Assembly (NCBI RefSeq): GCF_008329535.1
Contig: NZ_NPKR01000005.1
Coordinates: forward strand, 62,001 to 126,000
Direction of reading: 5' to 3'
Length of the DNA: 64,000 bases
Source of the DNA: Mycolicibacterium sp. P1-18
Lineage (GTDB): Bacteria > Actinomycetota > Actinomycetes > Mycobacteriales > Mycobacteriaceae
Below the pieces are notes generated by a model. The model was given only the letters and a program-made list of their open reading frames with translations, was not told where the DNA came from and ran no database searches. The translations under genes and the position numbers were made by a program. How positions within the stretch are numbered: position 1 is the first letter of the stretch; every line of letters starts with the position of its first letter. This document shows positions 55,763 to 64,000 of the stretch, one piece after another.

Positions 55763-56991
55763 CCTACCCCGATCTGAGCTCGTTCGGCCACGACCCGTGG
55801 TGGCTGGTGGTGGCGAAGGCCCTGGGCATCTTCGTGTTCCTGCTGCTCACCGTCCTGGTGGCGATCCTGCTCGAGCGAAAGATCCTGGGCCGCATGCAAA
55901 TGCGGTTCGGACCCAACCGGGTGGGGCCCTTCGGTCTGCTCCAGAGCCTGGCCGACGGGGTCAAGCTCGCGCTCAAGGAAGGCCTCATCCCCGCCGGCGT
56001 CGACAAGCCGATCTACCTGGCCGCTCCGGTCATCGCGGTGATCCCCGCGTTCATGGCGTTCGCGGTGATCCCGATGGGCGGCCTCGTGAGCGTCTTCGGC
56101 ACCCAGACCCCGCTGCAACTGACCGACCTGCCCGTCGCGGTGCTCTACGTGCTGGCGGTGACGTCGATCGGTGTCTACGGAATCGTGTTGGCGGGGTGGG
56201 CATCCGGGTCCACCTATCCCCTGCTCGGCGGATTGCGTTCCAGCGCTCAGGTGATCTCCTATGAGATCGCGATGGCGCTGTGCTTCGCCGCGGTCTTCCT
56301 GTACGCGGGCACGATGTCGACCTCCGAGATCGTGGCGCGGCAGCAGGGCCTGTGGTTCGTGTTCCTGCTGCTGCCGTCCTTCGTCATCTACGCCGTCTCG
56401 ATGGTCGGCGAGACCAACCGGGCACCGTTCGACCTGCCGGAGGCCGAGGGCGAACTGGTCGGCGGCTTCCACACCGAGTACTCCTCGCTGAAGTTCGCGA
56501 TGTTCATGCTCGCCGAGTACGTCAACATGACCACCGTCGCCGCGCTGGCCACCACGATGTTCCTCGGCGGCTGGCAGGCGCCGTGGCCGTTCAACATGAT
56601 CGACGGCGCCAACTCCGGATGGTGGCCGCTGCTGTGGTTCACCCTCAAGGTCTGGACGTTCATGTTCGGGTTCATGTGGCTGCGCGCGACGCTGCCGCGC
56701 CTGCGCTACGACCAGTTCATGGGGCTGGGGTGGAAGATCCTCATCCCCATCTCACTCGGCTGGATCATGACCGTCGCCGTCGTCCGCACCCTGCGCAACC
56801 AGGGCCAGGACGGCCTGGTGGTCGTGCTCGTCGCCACCAGCGCGTTCGCCGGCCTGCTGCTGTTGGTCTACCTGTGGCGGACGCTGCGACACAAGCGAAC
56901 CCGTCCGCAACGTCTCGCCGATCCACCGTCGACCGCACCCGGTGCCTTCCCCGTTCCGCCCATCCCCGCGAAGGAGCCTGCCGATGTCTAA
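55759..56991 (+). CDS. nuoH: NADH-quinone oxidoreductase subunit H
   Basis: NuoH links the quinone tunnel to the membrane pumps, 410 residues with about eight helices. Conserved features: [20 protein letters not shown] near residue 40, ERK-type loops, and [20 protein letters not shown] before the acidic [12 protein letters not shown]. The C-terminal tail after residue 370 is a Pro-rich extension. ATG 55759 overlaps nuoG, and its end overlaps nuoI by eight bases. Confidence 0.97.
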   Translation: MTYPDLSSFGHDPWWLVVAKALGIFVFLLLTVLVAILLERKILGRMQMRFGPNRVGPFGLLQSLADGVKLALKEGLIPAGVDKPIYLAAPVIAVIPAFMAFAVIPMGGLVSVFGTQTPLQLTDLPVAVLYVLAVTSIGVYGIVLAGWASGSTYPLLGGLRSSAQVISYEIAMALCFAAVFLYAGTMSTSEIVARQQGLWFVFLLLPSFVIYAVSMVGETNRAPFDLPEAEGELVGGFHTEYSSLKFAMFMLAEYVNMTTVAALATTMFLGGWQAPWPFNMIDGANSGWWPLLWFTLKVWTFMFGFMWLRATLPRLRYDQFMGLGWKILIPISLGWIMTVAVVRTLRNQGQDGLVVVLVATSAFAGLLLLVYLWRTLRHKRTRPQRLADPPSTAPGAFPVPPIPAKEPADV

Positions 56992-57556
56992 GCGGCCGCA
57001 CATCGTCGACGCACTCGCCGGCTTCGCCGTCACCTTCACCACCATGTTCAAGAAGCCGGTGACCGAGCAGTACCCCGAGAAGCCGGGGCCGACGGCCAAG
57101 CGCTACCACGGCCGGCATCAGCTCAACCGGTATGACGACGGACTCGAGAAGTGCATCGGCTGCGAGCTCTGCGCGTGGGCCTGCCCGGCCGATGCGATCT
57201 TCGTCGAGGGCGCCGACAACACCGAGGCGGAACGCTTTTCACCCGGCGAGCGGTACGGCCGGGTCTACCAGATCAACTATCTGCGGTGCATCGGCTGTGG
57301 TCTCTGCATCGAGGCGTGCCCCACCCGCGCGCTGACCATGACCAACGACTACGAGATGGCCGACGACAACCGCTCGGACCTGATCTACGGCAAGGCCAAG
57401 CTGCTGGCGCCGCTCACGCCCGACATGACGGCCCCGCCGCACGCGATGGCGCCCGGGAGCACCGACGAGGACTACTACCGCGGCAACGTCCGGTCCGACG
57501 GGCTGGCCACCCCGCTGGGCATGCCGACGGTGACGCCCCGGGAGGCCGTCCTGTGA
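56984..57556 (+). CDS. nuoI: NADH-quinone oxidoreductase subunit I
   Basis: NuoI is an eight-iron ferredoxin-like subunit, 190 residues, with two [4Fe-4S] motifs: [16 protein letters not shown] and [16 protein letters not shown]. It passes electrons from NuoG to the N2 cluster in NuoB. ATG 56984 follows AAGGAG (56971-56976). The stop overlaps the GTG of nuoJ. Confidence 0.98.
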   Translation: MSKRPHIVDALAGFAVTFTTMFKKPVTEQYPEKPGPTAKRYHGRHQLNRYDDGLEKCIGCELCAWACPADAIFVEGADNTEAERFSPGERYGRVYQINYLRCIGCGLCIEACPTRALTMTNDYEMADDNRSDLIYGKAKLLAPLTPDMTAPPHAMAPGSTDEDYYRGNVRSDGLATPLGMPTVTPREAVL

Positions 57557-58314
57557 GGCACGACGTCGTCATCCTGGCCGCCGAGACCGTCTACCGCACG
57601 TCGACTATGGAGGCGGTGACCTTCTGGGTGCTCGGCACGCTCGCCGTCCTCGGGGCGGTCGCCGTCGTGGCCGCGCCCAAGGCGGTGTACTCCGCGATCT
57701 TCCTGGCGTGCACCATGATCGTCCTCGCGATGCTGTACATCGCGCAGGACGCCCTGTTCCTCGGGGTCGTGCAGATCGTCGTCTACACCGGCGCGGTGAT
57801 GATGCTGTTCCTGTTCGTCCTGATGCTGATCGGAGTCGACTCCGCCGACTCTCTGGTGGAAACCATTCGGGGACAACGCTTCGCCGCGATCGGGGCGGGC
57901 ACGGCCTTCGGCATCCTGCTCATCGCCGGCATCGGCAACGTCTCGGTCAACGGGTTCGCCGGACTGGCCGAGGCGAATGCGGGCGGCAACGTCGACGGCC
58001 TGGCGGCACTGATCTTCGTCCGCTACCTCTGGGCGTTCGAACTGACCAGTGCGCTGTTGATCACCGCCACCCTGGCCGCCATGGTCCTGACCCACCGCGA
58101 GCGCATCGACCGCCGGAAGACCCAACGCGAACTGGCGACCGCGCGCTTCGCCGCCGGCGGGCACCCGACACCCATGCCCAATCCCGGTGTCTACGCCCGG
58201 CACAACGCGGTCGACGTGGCAGCGCGGCTGCCCGACGGGTCCGACGCCGCCACCTCGGTCAGCAGCATCCTGCCACCGCGCACCATGGCGTCGGGGAACG
58301 GAGCGTCCTCGTGA
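57553..58314 (+). CDS. nuoJ: NADH-quinone oxidoreductase subunit J
   Basis: NuoJ is a five-helix membrane subunit, 253 residues, with [20 protein letters not shown] as its conserved third helix. A soluble C-terminal tail of about 80 residues, longer than in E. coli, follows the last helix. GTG 57553 overlaps the nuoI stop; an open frame far upstream is shadow of nuoI. Confidence 0.95.
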   Translation: MRHDVVILAAETVYRTSTMEAVTFWVLGTLAVLGAVAVVAAPKAVYSAIFLACTMIVLAMLYIAQDALFLGVVQIVVYTGAVMMLFLFVLMLIGVDSADSLVETIRGQRFAAIGAGTAFGILLIAGIGNVSVNGFAGLAEANAGGNVDGLAALIFVRYLWAFELTSALLITATLAAMVLTHRERIDRRKTQRELATARFAAGGHPTPMPNPGVYARHNAVDVAARLPDGSDAATSVSSILPPRTMASGNGASS

Positions 58315-58610
58315 ATCCGGCGAACTACCTCTATCTGTCGGCCATGCTGTTCACCATCGGGGCGGCCGGAGTGCTGTTGCGCCGCAACGCCATCGTGATG
58401 TTCATGTGCGTAGAACTGATGCTCAACGCCGCCAACCTGGCCTTCGTCACGTTCTCCCGCATGCACGGTCACCTCGACGGCCAGGTGGTCGCGTTCTTCA
58501 CCATGGTCGTCGCGGCCTGTGAGGTCGTGGTCGGGCTCGCCATCATCATGACCATCTTCCGGGCGAGGCAGTCCGCCTCGGTCGACGGCGCGAACCTGCT
58601 GAGGCACTAG
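58311..58610 (+). CDS. nuoK: NADH-quinone oxidoreductase subunit K
   Basis: NuoK is a three-helix pump subunit, 99 residues. The conserved glutamates lie in [14 protein letters not shown] and [15 protein letters not shown]; both are needed for proton transfer in homologues. GTG 58311 overlaps the nuoJ stop, and the TAG stop shares one base with the nuoL GTG. Confidence 0.97.
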   Translation: MNPANYLYLSAMLFTIGAAGVLLRRNAIVMFMCVELMLNAANLAFVTFSRMHGHLDGQVVAFFTMVVAACEVVVGLAIIMTIFRARQSASVDGANLLRH

Positions 58611-60496
58611 TGGGCCTACCGGTGTGGCTGCTGATCGCGCTGCCGTTGCTCGGTGCGGCGGTCCTGCTGCTCGGCGGCAAGGCCACCAACGCGTGGGGTC
58701 ATCTGCTGGGCTGCGCGACGGTCGTCGCGTCCTTCGCCGTCGGCGTGGCGTCGTTCGTCGGTCTCGTGAATGCACCGGCCGAGGATCGCGGCGTGCGCGA
58801 ACACCTCTTCACGTGGGTGCCCGTCGGACAGTTGCGCGTCGACTTCGGCCTTCAACTCGACCAGCTCTCAGTGTGTTTCGTGCTGCTGATCACCGGCGTG
58901 GGCTCACTCATCCACCTGTACTCGGTCGGCTACATGGCCCACGACCCGGAGCGCAGGCGATTCTTCGCCTACCTCAATTTGTTCGTCGCGGCGATGCTCC
59001 TGCTGGTGCTGGCCGACAACTACCTCGGCCTCTACATGGGGTGGGAGGGCGTCGGCCTGGCGTCCTACCTGCTGATCGGTTTCTGGCAGCACAAGCCGTC
59101 TGCCGCCACCGCCGCCAAGAAGGCCTTCGTCGTCAACCGCGTCGGTGACGTCGGCCTGGCGCTGGCCCTGATGGTGATGTTCGCGAACGTCGGCACCATC
59201 TCCTACGAGGGCGTCTTCGGGGCGGCCGGCGGGATGACCCAGGGCGCCCTGACGGCCATCGGACTGCTGCTGTTGCTCGCCGCGTGCGGCAAGTCCGCGC
59301 AGGTGCCCCTGCAGTCGTGGCTCGGGGACGCCATGGAGGGCCCCACGCCCGTGTCGGCGCTCATCCACGCGGCAACGATGGTCACCGCGGGCGTGTACCT
59401 GATCGTGCGGTCGGGGCCCATCTACGACCTGGCCCCCGACGCCCGACTCGGCGTCGTGATCGTCGGCGCGGTGACCCTGTTGTTCGGCGCCGTCATCGGC
59501 TGCGCGAAGGACGACATCAAGAAGGCCCTTGCGGCGTCGACGATGAGCCAGATCGGCTACATGGTGCTCGCCGCAGGTCTAGGTCCGGCCGGCTACGCGA
59601 TCGCGATCATGCACCTGCTGACCCACGGGTTCTTCAAGGCGGGGCTGTTCCTCGGCGCCGGTTCGGTGATGCACGGCATGGACGACGAGACCGACATGCG
59701 ACGGTACGGCGGCTTGCGCACGTTCATGCCGATCACGTTCGTCACCTTCGGGCTCGGCTATCTGGCGATCATCGGCGTGCCCCCGTTCGCCGGCTTCTTC
59801 TCCAAGGACGCCATCATCGAAACCGCCTTCGCCGCAGGCGGTGTCAAGGGGATCCTGCTCGGCGGGGCGGCACTGCTCGGCGCAGGCATCACGGCGTTCT
59901 ACATGACCAGGGTGATGCTGATGACGTTCTTCGGGGAGAAGCGGTGGCGAGACGGGGCTCACCCGCACGAGTCACCGGCAAGCATGACCATTCCCATGGT
60001 CGTGCTCGCCATCGGCTCGGTCGGCGCCGGCGGACTGCTCGCGATCGGCGGCACCCTGGAGCACTGGCTGGAGCCCGTCGTCGGCGCCCACGAGGAAGCG
60101 GCGCACGCCGTGCCGGTCTGGCTGATGACCACCATCACGCTCGCCGTGGTGGCCGTCGGAATCGCCGTCGCCTACCGGAACTACGCGACGCGCGCGATCC
60201 CGGAGGTGGCCCCGGACGACGTCTCCGCGCTGACCGTCGCCGCCCGCAGGGACCTCTACGGCGACGCGTTCAACGAGGACGTGCTGATGCGCGGCGGCCA
60301 GCTGGTGACCCGGGGGCTGGTCGAGATCGACGACGAGGGCATCGACGACGTGTCCCGTGGCCTGGGCGCGCTCGTCGGCGGTGCGTCGGAGCGAATGCGG
60401 CGGTTGCAGACGGGCTTCGCCCGCTCGTACGCCCTGTCCATGTTCGGCGGCGCCGTCCTGGTCGTCGCCGCCATTCTGGCGGTGAAGGTCTGGTGA
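58610..60496 (+). CDS. nuoL: NADH-quinone oxidoreductase subunit L
   Basis: NuoL is the distal antiporter-like proton pump, 628 residues with about 16 helices. Conserved: [18 protein letters not shown] (Glu), [15 protein letters not shown] (Lys), [20 protein letters not shown] and the broken-helix [19 protein letters not shown] long amphipathic C-terminal arm is expected at the end of the chain. GTG 58610 is coupled to nuoK, and its stop overlaps nuoM. Confidence 0.97.
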   Translation: MGLPVWLLIALPLLGAAVLLLGGKATNAWGHLLGCATVVASFAVGVASFVGLVNAPAEDRGVREHLFTWVPVGQLRVDFGLQLDQLSVCFVLLITGVGSLIHLYSVGYMAHDPERRRFFAYLNLFVAAMLLLVLADNYLGLYMGWEGVGLASYLLIGFWQHKPSAATAAKKAFVVNRVGDVGLALALMVMFANVGTISYEGVFGAAGGMTQGALTAIGLLLLLAACGKSAQVPLQSWLGDAMEGPTPVSALIHAATMVTAGVYLIVRSGPIYDLAPDARLGVVIVGAVTLLFGAVIGCAKDDIKKALAASTMSQIGYMVLAAGLGPAGYAIAIMHLLTHGFFKAGLFLGAGSVMHGMDDETDMRRYGGLRTFMPITFVTFGLGYLAIIGVPPFAGFFSKDAIIETAFAAGGVKGILLGGAALLGAGITAFYMTRVMLMTFFGEKRWRDGAHPHESPASMTIPMVVLAIGSVGAGGLLAIGGTLEHWLEPVVGAHEEAAHAVPVWLMTTITLAVVAVGIAVAYRNYATRAIPEVAPDDVSALTVAARRDLYGDAFNEDVLMRGGQLVTRGLVEIDDEGIDDVSRGLGALVGGASERMRRLQTGFARSYALSMFGGAVLVVAAILAVKVW

Positions 60497-62052
60497 GCGG
60501 CATGCCGTGGCTGTCCGTCCTCTGGGCCGTGCCGATGTTCGGCGCGGGCGTGGTCATCCTGTTGCCGTCGGCCGCACGACATCTCGCGAAGTACCTGGCG
60601 CTGGCGCTGTCGGTGGCGGTGCTGGCCGTCGCGGGGCTGCTGGCCGTGACCTTCGACCCGGCCGGGGCGCAGTACCAGTTCGTCGAGGACCACGCCTGGA
60701 TTCCGTCCTTCGGCACGGGCTACGTCCTGGGACTCGACGGCATCGCGCTGGCGCTGGTGGTGCTCACCGCCGTGCTGGTGCCGCTGCTCATCGTCGCCGG
60801 CTGGAACGACGCCAGCGACCACGGCAGGTCGGCGCACGCCTATCTGGCGCTGATCCTGGCCGTCGAGGGCATGGTGCTCATCTCGCTGACGGCGCTGGAC
60901 GTCCTGCTGTTCTACGTGTTCTTCGAAGCCATGCTGATCCCGATGTACTTCCTCATCGGCGGCTTCGGGGGCGGCGAGGGTCGTTCGAAGGCCGCCGTGA
61001 AGTTCTTGCTGTACAACCTGTTCGGCGGGTTGATCATGCTGGCGGCGGTCATCGGGCTGTACGTGGCGACGGCCAAGAGCGACGCGTTCCCCGCGGGCAC
61101 CTTCGACTTCCGGGCCATCGTGGCCGCCGTTGCGGACGGGTCCTTGAACGTCGACCCGGCGGTGCTCAACGCCCTGTTCCTCGGCTTCATGTTCGCCTTC
61201 GCCGTCAAGGCGCCGCTGTGGCCGTTCCACCGCTGGCTGCCCGACGCGGCGGTCGAGTCGACCCCTGCGACGGCGGTGCTGATGATGGCCGTGGTCGACA
61301 AGGTCGGCACCTTCGGCATGCTGCGGTACTGCCTGCAACTGTTCCCCGACGCGTCGATGACGTTCCGGCCGTTGATCATCACGCTGGCGGTGATCGGCAT
61401 CGTCTACGGCGCGATCGTCGCGATCGGGCAGACCGACGTGATGCGCCTGATCTCCTACACGTCGATCTCCCACTTCGGCTTCATCATCCTGGGGATCTTC
61501 GTGATGACCACGCAGGGCCAATCCGGGTCGACGCTGTACATGGTCAACCACGGCATCTCGACGGCGGCGCTCTTCCTGATCGCCGGGTTCCTGGTGTCGC
61601 GCAGGGGAAGTCGGGCCATCGCGTCCTATGGCGGGGTGCAGAAGGTGGCACCCGTGCTGGCGGGCACGTTCCTCGTCGCCGGGTTGGCGACGCTGTCGCT
61701 GCCGGGGCTCGCGCCGTTCATCAGCGAATTCCTGGTGCTGGTCGGCACGTTCACCACCTATCCGGCGCTGGCGGTGTTCGCGTCGTCGGCGCTGGTGCTC
61801 TCGGCGATCTACATCCTCTGGATGTACCAGCGCATGATGACCGGTCCCGTCACGGTGGGCAACGAAAAGCTGCGAGACCTGGTGCCCCGGGAGATCCTGG
61901 TGGTCGCCCCGTTGATCGCCCTTCTGCTGGTGCTCGGCGTCTATCCCAAACCCGTGCTCGACGTCGTCGACCCCGCGGTCGGCCACACGCTGACGACGAT
62001 CGGTCAGCAAGACCCGGCACCACGCGTCGCCGAAGGGAGACCCGCCCAGTGA
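60493..62052 (+). CDS. nuoM: NADH-quinone oxidoreductase subunit M
   Basis: NuoM is an antiporter-like proton pump, 519 residues, about 14 helices. Conserved: [17 protein letters not shown] (Glu), [14 protein letters not shown] (Lys), [20 protein letters not shown] and [20 protein letters not shown] 60493 overlaps the nuoL stop; the longer open frame upstream is shadow of nuoL. It is followed by nuoN with another GTGA overlap. Confidence 0.97.
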   Translation: MSGMPWLSVLWAVPMFGAGVVILLPSAARHLAKYLALALSVAVLAVAGLLAVTFDPAGAQYQFVEDHAWIPSFGTGYVLGLDGIALALVVLTAVLVPLLIVAGWNDASDHGRSAHAYLALILAVEGMVLISLTALDVLLFYVFFEAMLIPMYFLIGGFGGGEGRSKAAVKFLLYNLFGGLIMLAAVIGLYVATAKSDAFPAGTFDFRAIVAAVADGSLNVDPAVLNALFLGFMFAFAVKAPLWPFHRWLPDAAVESTPATAVLMMAVVDKVGTFGMLRYCLQLFPDASMTFRPLIITLAVIGIVYGAIVAIGQTDVMRLISYTSISHFGFIILGIFVMTTQGQSGSTLYMVNHGISTAALFLIAGFLVSRRGSRAIASYGGVQKVAPVLAGTFLVAGLATLSLPGLAPFISEFLVLVGTFTTYPALAVFASSALVLSAIYILWMYQRMMTGPVTVGNEKLRDLVPREILVVAPLIALLLVLGVYPKPVLDVVDPAVGHTLTTIGQQDPAPRVAEGRPAQ

Positions 62053-63617
62053 CGATCACCCCACCCACCGTCGAGTACGGCCTCGTCTCACCAATGCTGA
62101 TCGTCCTGGGCGTCGCCGTGCTCGGCGTCCTGGTCGAGGCGTTTTTCCCCCGCGCCGCGCGCTATCCGGTGCAGTTGGCGTTGGCGATCGGCGGTCAGGT
62201 CGCCGCGCTGGTCGCCGTCGTCGTGCAGTGGGTCGGGCTCGGCTCGTCGGTGGGCCGGACCGCGGTGATGGGCGCGGTCGCCGTCGACCGGCCTGCGCTG
62301 TTCCTGCAGGGCACGTTGTTGACGGTCGGCATCCTCGGCACGCTGCTGATCGCCGAGCGTCGCATCGCCTCGGAGGTGGGTGTCGACGAGGGGGCCGGCG
62401 GGCTCGACGCGTTCACCCCCATGGCGTCGACCGTGCCGGGCAGCGTCGCCGAGCGGCTTGCGACCAAGGCCGGCCTGGCCCAGACCGAGGTCTTCCCGCT
62501 GACCATGTTCGCCCTCGGCGGCATGATGCTGTTCGGCTCGTCGGACGACCTGCTGACCATGTTCGTTGCGCTGGAAGTGTTCTCGCTGCCGCTGTACCTG
62601 ATGTGCGGCCTGGCCCGACGCCGGCGACTCCTGTCGCAGGAGGCGGCGCTCAAGTACTTCCTGCTCGGGGCGTTCTCCTCGGCGTTCTTCCTCTACGGAA
62701 TCGCCCTGCTGTACGGCTACTCCGGCGCGTTGAGCCTCAGCGGCATCCGCGAGCAAACCGCGGGCAACACCGGCATGGCCCTCGTCGGCATCGGCCTGCT
62801 GTCGGTCGGCGTGCTGTTCAAAGTCGGCGCGGTGCCGTTCCATTCGTGGATCCCCGACGTCTACCAGGGCGCGCCGACCCCCGTCACGGCATTCATGGCG
62901 GCGGCCACCAAGATCGCCGCGTTCGGGGCCATGCTGCGCATCTTCTACGTGGCGCTGCCCGACTTCCGGGCCGACTGGCGCCCGCTGATGTGGGGCGTCG
63001 CGATCCTCACGATGGTGGTGGGCACGGTGACCGCGGTGTCCCAGAGCGACGTCAAGCGGATGCTGGCCTATTCGTCGGTCGCCCACGCCGGGTTCATCCT
63101 CACCGGGGTGATCGCCCTGACCGACAGCGGCGTCTCGGCGACGCTGTTCTACCTCTTCGCCTACGGGTTCAGCACGCTGGGCGCCTTCGCGGTGGTCAGC
63201 GTGGTCCGCAACGCCGCGGGCGAGGAGGAGACGAACATGCTGCGGTGGGCGGGGCTCGGTCGCCGTCACCCCCTGGTGGGCGTGGTGTTCTCGTTGTTCC
63301 TGCTCGCGTTCGCGGGCATCCCGTTGACCAGCGGCTTCGTCAGCAAGTTCGCGGTGTTCAAGGCGGCCGCCGAGGGTGGCGCCACACCCCTGGTGATCGT
63401 CGGCGTCTGCGCCAGCGCCGTGGCCGCGTACTTCTACGTCCGCGTGATCGTGCTGCTGTTCTTCACCGATCCGCCGGAGGACGGCCCCACGGTGGTCGTG
63501 CCCAGCGCACTCAGCATGGCGACGGTGACGCTGAGTGCCGCGATCACCCTGGCGCTCGGCGCGCTGCCACAACCGATCCTCGACCTGGTGAACTCCGCGA
63601 ACCAGTTCGTCGGCTGA
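62049..63617 (+). CDS. nuoN: NADH-quinone oxidoreductase subunit N
   Basis: NuoN is the proximal antiporter-like pump subunit, 522 residues. Conserved: FVALEVFSLPLYLMCGL (Glu), EAALKYFLLGAFSSAFFLYG (Lys), GAVPFHSWIPDVYQGAPTP and LAYSSVAHAGFILTGVI. A hydrophilic insertion of about 45 residues (GVDEGAGGLDAFTPMAST) separates early helices. GTG 62049 overlaps the nuoM stop. It ends the nuo operon; no strong terminator hairpin is visible in the 61-base gap that follows. Confidence 0.97.
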   Translation: MTITPPTVEYGLVSPMLIVLGVAVLGVLVEAFFPRAARYPVQLALAIGGQVAALVAVVVQWVGLGSSVGRTAVMGAVAVDRPALFLQGTLLTVGILGTLLIAERRIASEVGVDEGAGGLDAFTPMASTVPGSVAERLATKAGLAQTEVFPLTMFALGGMMLFGSSDDLLTMFVALEVFSLPLYLMCGLARRRRLLSQEAALKYFLLGAFSSAFFLYGIALLYGYSGALSLSGIREQTAGNTGMALVGIGLLSVGVLFKVGAVPFHSWIPDVYQGAPTPVTAFMAAATKIAAFGAMLRIFYVALPDFRADWRPLMWGVAILTMVVGTVTAVSQSDVKRMLAYSSVAHAGFILTGVIALTDSGVSATLFYLFAYGFSTLGAFAVVSVVRNAAGEEETNMLRWAGLGRRHPLVGVVFSLFLLAFAGIPLTSGFVSKFAVFKAAAEGGATPLVIVGVCASAVAAYFYVRVIVLLFFTDPPEDGPTVVVPSALSMATVTLSAAITLALGALPQPILDLVNSANQFVG

Positions 63618-63678
63618 TTGAACCGGCGCGTCGGCCGAATCGTGTCAAGATCAATCGACCACCGAAAAGGACGTTCCC

Positions 63679-64000
63679 ATGCCCAGTTTCCCCGCCCTGA
63701 CCCACGTCGCCCTGACGGTGCGTGACCTCGGCGTCAGCGCCCCCTGGTATCGCGAGCTCATCGGCACCGACCCCGTGATCGACGAGGACACCGACGCCGG
63801 CTACCGGCACGTCGTCTGGGCGCTGCCCGACAACACGCTGCTGGGCATTCACCAACACACCCAGAGCGCGCCGGCCGAGCCGTTCAGCGAGTTCCGCGTC
63901 GGCCTCGACCACGTGGCGTTCGCCTGCGGCTCGCGCGCCGACCTGGAGGAATGGGTGACGCGCCTCGACGAACTGGGCGTCGAGCACGGCGGCATCGTCG
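63679..64000 (+). CDS. VOC-family (glyoxalase/dioxygenase superfamily) protein, 3' end cut by window edge
   Basis: The visible 107 residues form most of a VOC fold: ALTHVALTVRDLGVSAPWYRELIG, then RHVVWALPDNTLLGIHQHTQ, then FRVGLDHVAFACGSRADLEE. His in the first strand and the later LDHVAF His are potential metal ligands. ATG 63679 follows AAAAGGACG. It starts 61 bases after nuoN and may be separately expressed. The reaction cannot be told from the fold. Confidence 0.85.
   Translation, partial: MPSFPALTHVALTVRDLGVSAPWYRELIGTDPVIDEDTDAGYRHVVWALPDNTLLGIHQHTQSAPAEPFSEFRVGLDHVAFACGSRADLEEWVTRLDELGVEHGGIV

Overview
The window is high-GC actinobacterial DNA and almost certainly comes from a fast-growing, environmental mycobacterium (Mycolicibacterium type). 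Evidence: the smpB-ftsX-ftsE-membrane protein-mscS-prfB-fprA block, a hisN gene, the fadE24-fadE23-fadB4 block, an Rv3143-type response regulator next to a 14-gene nuo operon, an antigen 85 mycolyltransferase, a tmRNA whose tag is ADSNQRDYALAA, a 13E12-family HNH gene with a mycobacterial SOS box, and frequent GTG starts overlapping the previous stop (GTGA). Catabolic clusters that I do not associate with M. tuberculosis sit between these conserved blocks.

Layout. 1-8176: a ribose-type sugar ABC importer (two permeases, double ATPase, lipoprotein binding protein) and a DhaK/DhaL-type kinase pair on the minus strand, with two regulators on the plus strand between them; the first regulator joins an IclR-type DNA-binding domain to a periplasmic-binding-protein-like domain. 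8280-11595: a FUSC membrane protein and 4-hydroxybenzoate hydroxylase (pobA). 11646-12013: tmRNA (ssrA). 12101-14361: a TPR/membrane gene broken by one in-frame TAG, and a TPR-AAA ATPase. 14416-21485: an EamA transporter, then smpB, ftsX, ftsE, a Thr/Pro-rich wall protein, an MscS channel, prfB and, divergently, fprA. 21567-24729: a PPOX/F420-type protein, an SOS-regulated 13E12 gene, a small membrane protein, hisN and a 49-residue secreted peptide. 24831-28536: fadE24, fadE23, fadB4. 28618-29589: antigen 85.

29916-37499 is a tightly coupled catabolic cluster: a homogentisate-dioxygenase-like cupin, an alpha/beta hydrolase, a family III CoA-transferase, an HMG-CoA-lyase-like enzyme, a TetR regulator, and an acyl-CoA dehydrogenase + aminoglycoside-phosphotransferase-like kinase + small DUF6285-like protein. 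The last three resemble the LvaC/LvaA/LvaB module that turns 4-hydroxyacyl-CoAs into 3-hydroxyacyl-CoAs. I infer a pathway running from ring cleavage through CoA activation and 4-hydroxyacyl-CoA processing to retro-aldol cleavage; its substrate is unknown.

37504-47579 holds a methyltransferase, a small DUF4242-like protein, and two giant LAL-type LuxR regulators around a cholesterol-oxidase-like GMC enzyme, an unrecognised 204-residue protein and an alpha/beta hydrolase. A near-perfect palindrome lies between the first LAL gene and the GMC gene. 47711-63617: the orphan response regulator and nuoA-nuoN (respiratory complex I), with a Crp-like site upstream of nuoA. The window ends inside a VOC-family gene.
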